Below, piece by piece: positions 5,813 to 8,092 of a stretch of 8,092 nt of DNA; the first letter of the stretch is position 1, and every line of letters begins with the position of its first letter. Origin of the DNA: Deltaproteobacteria bacterium (GTDB lineage Bacteria > Bdellovibrionota > FAC87 > UBA2466); assembly GCA_013205415.1 (NCBI GenBank), contig JABMMY010000391.1, positions 1-8,092 on the forward strand, given 5' to 3'. Under the pieces are notes generated by a model. That model searched no databases, was not told the origin of the DNA, and saw only the letters and a list, made by a program, of their open reading frames with translations. The translations under genes and the position numbers were made by a program.

Positions 5813-6805
5813 ATGATAAAAGAGTCTCGCAATTTAGTGTGGATTATCGGTCAAGGTGGACTGCTCGGATCGGCTTTGTCGGCCAGTTACCGCCTTCAAC
5901 ATCCTGAGTCTATTCTTTGGACACCTCCGGGTGAGACCTATTCCTGGGATAACTCGACCGTTTTACAAAAACAACTAGAAACCCGGTTACATTTATTTAA
6001 AATAAAATTAGCCGACTACACCTCATGGACTATCATTTGGACTGCCGGTGCGGGAGTGGTGGGGACATCGCTTTTAGCTCTAGAGGAGGAGACGAAGGTC
6101 CTCTCCTTTTTTATTAATCGGATGGAAAGAACCTACTCTTTGGAGTTTAACCAAGGCAGTTTTTTCTTGGCCAGTTCGGCGGGAGGCGTGTGGGGTGGGA
6201 CACAAGTATTTCCTATCGAAGAAAACACTCCTAGAAATCCAATTTCAGATTACGGTCGACAAAAACTAATACAGGAAGAATATTTACAACAGATGGCCCA
6301 TAGAAATCCTAGCCTCCGCATTTTAATCGGAAGAGTTTCTAATCTCTACGGGCCTGGACAAAAACTTCACAAACCACAGGGGCTACTTTCTCAGTTATGC
6401 CGATCTACTTTACTTAAAATACCTTTAAATGTTTTTGTCCCTTTAGAAACTTTAAGAGACTATATTTTCATGAATGACTGTGCAGAGCTTGTGATTAGAG
6501 CTTTGTTAAAGGTACGAAATCCTCGTTATACCGCTCAAATCACAACCAAGATATTTGCTTCGGAAGAGCCTGCTACTATTTCAGAGATTCTAGGCCTCCT
6601 TAAAAGATTAACAGGACAAGACACACCGATCATCAATCCGCCCATGATGATTAGCAGACAACAACCACAGGTCTTATGGTTTCGCTCTCATACTTTAGTA
6701 GAAAACTACCTCTGCAAGCCACTCATCGAGGGATTAAGTGAACTACTAGATTACCAAGAGATGCAATTACAATTGGGAAAACTTCCATTTCCTGAAGCCA
6801 GTTAA
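5813..6805 (+). CDS. NAD(P)-dependent epimerase/dehydratase of the extended SDR family
   Basis: Cytoplasmic nucleotide-sugar-type oxidoreductase of 330 residues from the ATG at 5813. An in-frame ATG at 5786 would add nine residues and overlap the divergent ATPase start, and I prefer 5813 because it begins just before the first Rossmann strand. Motifs in this numbering: dinucleotide loop GQGGLLG (13-19, GxxGxxG), SSAGGVWGG (121-129) with the catalytic Ser, YxxxK as YGRQK (147-151), GRVSNLYGPGQ (173-183), and RDYIFMND later in the substrate half. These match the family that includes GalE, RmlB and related UDP/GDP-sugar enzymes; the exact substrate cannot be read. The end of the second strand (SILWTPP) lacks the usual acidic residue that selects NAD, so NADP use is possible. 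The Ser loop seems one residue longer than in GalE. There is no visible Shine-Dalgarno. The peptidase gene follows 28 bases later and is probably co-transcribed. Confidence 0.9.
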   Translation: MIKESRNLVWIIGQGGLLGSALSASYRLQHPESILWTPPGETYSWDNSTVLQKQLETRLHLFKIKLADYTSWTIIWTAGAGVVGTSLLALEEETKVLSFFINRMERTYSLEFNQGSFFLASSAGGVWGGTQVFPIEENTPRNPISDYGRQKLIQEEYLQQMAHRNPSLRILIGRVSNLYGPGQKLHKPQGLLSQLCRSTLLKIPLNVFVPLETLRDYIFMNDCAELVIRALLKVRNPRYTAQITTKIFASEEPATISEILGLLKRLTGQDTPIINPPMMISRQQPQVLWFRSHTLVENYLCKPLIEGLSELLDYQEMQLQLGKLPFPEAS

Positions 6806-6819
6806 TGTTTTCAAAATAT

Positions 6820-6825
6820 AAAGGA
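6820..6825 (+). promoter_or_regulatory. Ribosome binding site of the M23 peptidase gene
   Basis: AAAGGA lies 8 bases before the ATG at 6834. It is the clearest Shine-Dalgarno in the window and fixes this start. The epimerase gene just upstream has none. Confidence 0.65.
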
Positions 6826-6833
6826 CACCCACA

Positions 6834-7871
6834 ATGAAATTAATTTTACTTTTGGCTACCACACTTCTCTCTTTGAGCCTCCCAAGCTTTGCTAAATCTT
6901 CGGAACTATCCGATGAAGAGATCGAAAGAGACTATCACCCTCAATATCTTAATAGGGCCTTCGGAACTTTAGCTTTAAGTTCCAGAGATTTCACAGTTCA
7001 AAAGCGCTATCCCTGGCCTGTGGCCATTCAATCTATTGGACATACGATGGCAAGCTACCAAAGATATGGGGGATTAGACGGCGCCTATTTTCACCACGGA
7101 CTAGATATCAGAGCCGATGCAGGCAGTGCCGTACTAGCAGCCGCGGGTGGAACTGTGGTGAACATTGAAAATTATATGCCAGGAATTGATGCCTATTGGG
7201 AGGTGGCTATCTTAGATGCCGCCGGTTTTATTTGGCAGTATCACCATATTGATAGAGACTCTATTCCTGCCTCTTTATTTGAAGCCTATAAAAATAAAAC
7301 ACCGATTTCAGCTGGAACAAAGTTGGGAGAGGTTTATTACTGGTCGGTGGTGACCTTTGGGGAACGCTATCACCACATTCACCTCAATATTTTAGGCAAA
7401 GATCGTGTGTATTTAAACCCGTTCGAATTTTTGGAGCTTTTATCAGATACCGAGGCGCCTGAAATCACAGCCTTTTTTCTTATGCAGAATGGAACTGTGG
7501 TAACAGGCAATACGATAACGGCCTCAAATTATACTATCTCGGCTGAAATAAAGGATCTGTTTCTGAGTCAAGTTTTTGTGGTACCCCCCAATGAAATCAA
7601 GGTAGTTATCGACGATTCTCCAGCCTTTATCGTTTGGAAATTTGATTCCTTACCTGGAGGAGCTAGTAACGAAACCTTTGTGAATCAATTTTATGCCTCA
7701 AAAATAGCCTGTGGTGACTATGATTGCCGAAAACCTATTATCGATTTGGGGTTTAGAAAAAATGCTTCGCAGGTCTTTCCATTAACTAGGGGCCTGCACA
7801 CGATTCAGGTCATTGCCTCAGACTATAATGGTAATGAAGCACGTCGGTCCTTTAGCTGGACTATAAATTAG
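6834..7871 (+). CDS. Secreted M23-family zinc metallopeptidase with C-terminal beta-rich domain
   Basis: Exported protein of 345 residues. A signal peptide at 1-20 has a hydrophobic core and a probable cut after SFA. The M23 (LytM/lysostaphin-type) domain spans about 55-200. HHGLD gives HxxxD with His87 and Asp91, YHHID places a candidate catalytic His at 137/138, and YHHIHL gives HxH with His181 and His183. All zinc ligands of the family are present, so an active enzyme is likely, presumably cutting peptidoglycan cross-bridges in the periplasm or a substrate outside the cell. Residues 207-345 form a second domain that looks beta-rich. It ends with an ASDYNGNEARRSFSW stretch like the last strands of Ig-type folds, and has two cysteines (293, 298) that could form a disulphide. 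The gene follows the epimerase by 28 bases and ends 59 bases before the converging asparagine synthetase. Confidence 0.92.
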   Translation: MKLILLLATTLLSLSLPSFAKSSELSDEEIERDYHPQYLNRAFGTLALSSRDFTVQKRYPWPVAIQSIGHTMASYQRYGGLDGAYFHHGLDIRADAGSAVLAAAGGTVVNIENYMPGIDAYWEVAILDAAGFIWQYHHIDRDSIPASLFEAYKNKTPISAGTKLGEVYYWSVVTFGERYHHIHLNILGKDRVYLNPFEFLELLSDTEAPEITAFFLMQNGTVVTGNTITASNYTISAEIKDLFLSQVFVVPPNEIKVVIDDSPAFIVWKFDSLPGGASNETFVNQFYASKIACGDYDCRKPIIDLGFRKNASQVFPLTRGLHTIQVIASDYNGNEARRSFSWTIN

Positions 7872-7890
7872 AAATCGGTTCGGAGAATAA

Positions 7891-7910
7891 TTGGGCCCTT
7901 TTTTGTGGCG
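7891..7910 (+). terminator. Possible weak terminator between converging genes
   Basis: TTGGGCCC followed by a run of six T lies about 22 bases after the peptidase stop. Upstream GGTTC can pair with GGGCC only with G-U pairs, and a GCCC/GGGC stem with a long loop is an alternative. The U-run after a GC block in a convergent gap suggests a terminator, but the stem is poor. Confidence 0.25.
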
Positions 7911-7930
7911 GGTATTGGGCTAAGGATTTA

Positions 7931-8092
7931 CTACCGTTTGTCTAAAAATTGCCGACACCACATTTCAATACTCATCATTGAAAAGATTAGAAAGGTAGCA
8001 TCGATCTGCTTCGCTCGATCTCTTTTTATAAGATTAGAAACGGCACTAGGATTAAATAGGCCACGATTTTTCAGAGAGGATTCTGAAAGACA
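7931..8092 (-). CDS. asnB: Asparagine synthetase (glutamine-hydrolysing), C-terminal 53 residues
   Basis: A reading frame enters from the right edge on the minus strand and ends at TAG (7933-7931), 53 residues. It begins CLSESSLKNRGLFNP, continues AVSNLIKRDRAKQ and ends with SMMSIEMWCRQFLDKR. This matches the usual C-terminus of AsnB-type enzymes: an SxxxLxxRGLF-P motif, a helix with AV..L, then a hydrophobic helix with E-x-W and F-L/I-D. The full enzyme makes asparagine from aspartate, ATP and glutamine. Family members also sit in exopolysaccharide and O-antigen clusters, where they may amidate sugars or peptides. The neighbouring epimerase fits the second role, but the catalytic parts are outside the window. 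It converges on the M23 gene with 59 bases between stops. Confidence 0.8.
   Translation of the reverse strand, partial: CLSESSLKNRGLFNPSAVSNLIKRDRAKQIDATFLIFSMMSIEMWCRQFLDKR

Noticed and set aside
8001..8022. GATC-rich inverted-looking stretch (ATCGATCTGCTTCGCTCGATCT) as a hairpin or site
   Set aside because: It is inside the asparagine synthetase coding region, pairs only imperfectly, and is not followed by a T-run.
7983..8040. Direct repeat AAGATTAGAAA (7983-7993 and 8030-8040)
   Set aside because: Both copies are inside the asparagine synthetase tail in different frames and are AT-rich, so chance is enough; no mobile-element features surround them.

Overview
The window reads as part of a Gram-negative chromosome. 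It encodes a lipid-transport ABC system of the Mce/Mla type, an exported beta-barrel-like protein ending in phenylalanine, a secreted M23 peptidase and a two-membrane-segment sensor kinase. Base composition is moderately AT-rich and genes are packed tightly. A delta-proteobacterial or Bdellovibrionota-like host would fit this mix, but that is a guess from gene content and nothing here proves it.

Left and centre (5787 down to 1, minus strand): one compact array of seven genes. In transcription order they are a degenerate MlaF-type ATPase (5787-4987), a second MlaF-type ATPase (4990-4250), an MlaE permease (4257-3484), a second MlaE permease (3487-2702), an MlaD/MCE protein (2573-1788), a small exported outer-membrane-type protein (1762-1226) and a sensor histidine kinase (1221 to beyond base 1). 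The first four genes overlap by 4, 8 and 4 bases, so they are almost certainly translationally coupled. A 128-base gap precedes mlaD. The last two genes follow at 25 and 4 bases. No mlaB (STAS) or mlaC (periplasmic carrier) is present.

The most interesting signal is that the two ATPases are complementary. The first has Asp for the Walker B glutamate and Ser for the H-loop histidine, with a normal ISGGM signature. The second has a normal Walker B and H-loop but an LSFGA signature. In a head-to-tail heterodimer all three departures fall in the same composite ATP site, leaving the other site canonical. Together with two different permeases, this predicts an asymmetric heterodimeric Mla-type transporter, rather than the symmetric MlaF2E2 known from E. 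coli.

Right side (5813 to 8092): a divergent pair of plus-strand genes, an extended-SDR nucleotide-sugar epimerase/dehydratase (5813-6805) and an M23 metallopeptidase with a C-terminal beta-rich domain (6834-7871). They face the 3' end of an asparagine synthetase gene on the minus strand (8092-7931), which enters from the right edge. The epimerase and asparagine synthetase suggest that a surface-polysaccharide or glycan locus continues to the right. Only 25 bases separate the ATPase and epimerase start codons. That stretch and its flanks hold two interlocked extended -10 elements, one per strand.

No stretch over 300 bases lacks a gene. I saw no tRNA, rRNA, CRISPR array, insertion sequence or attachment site.
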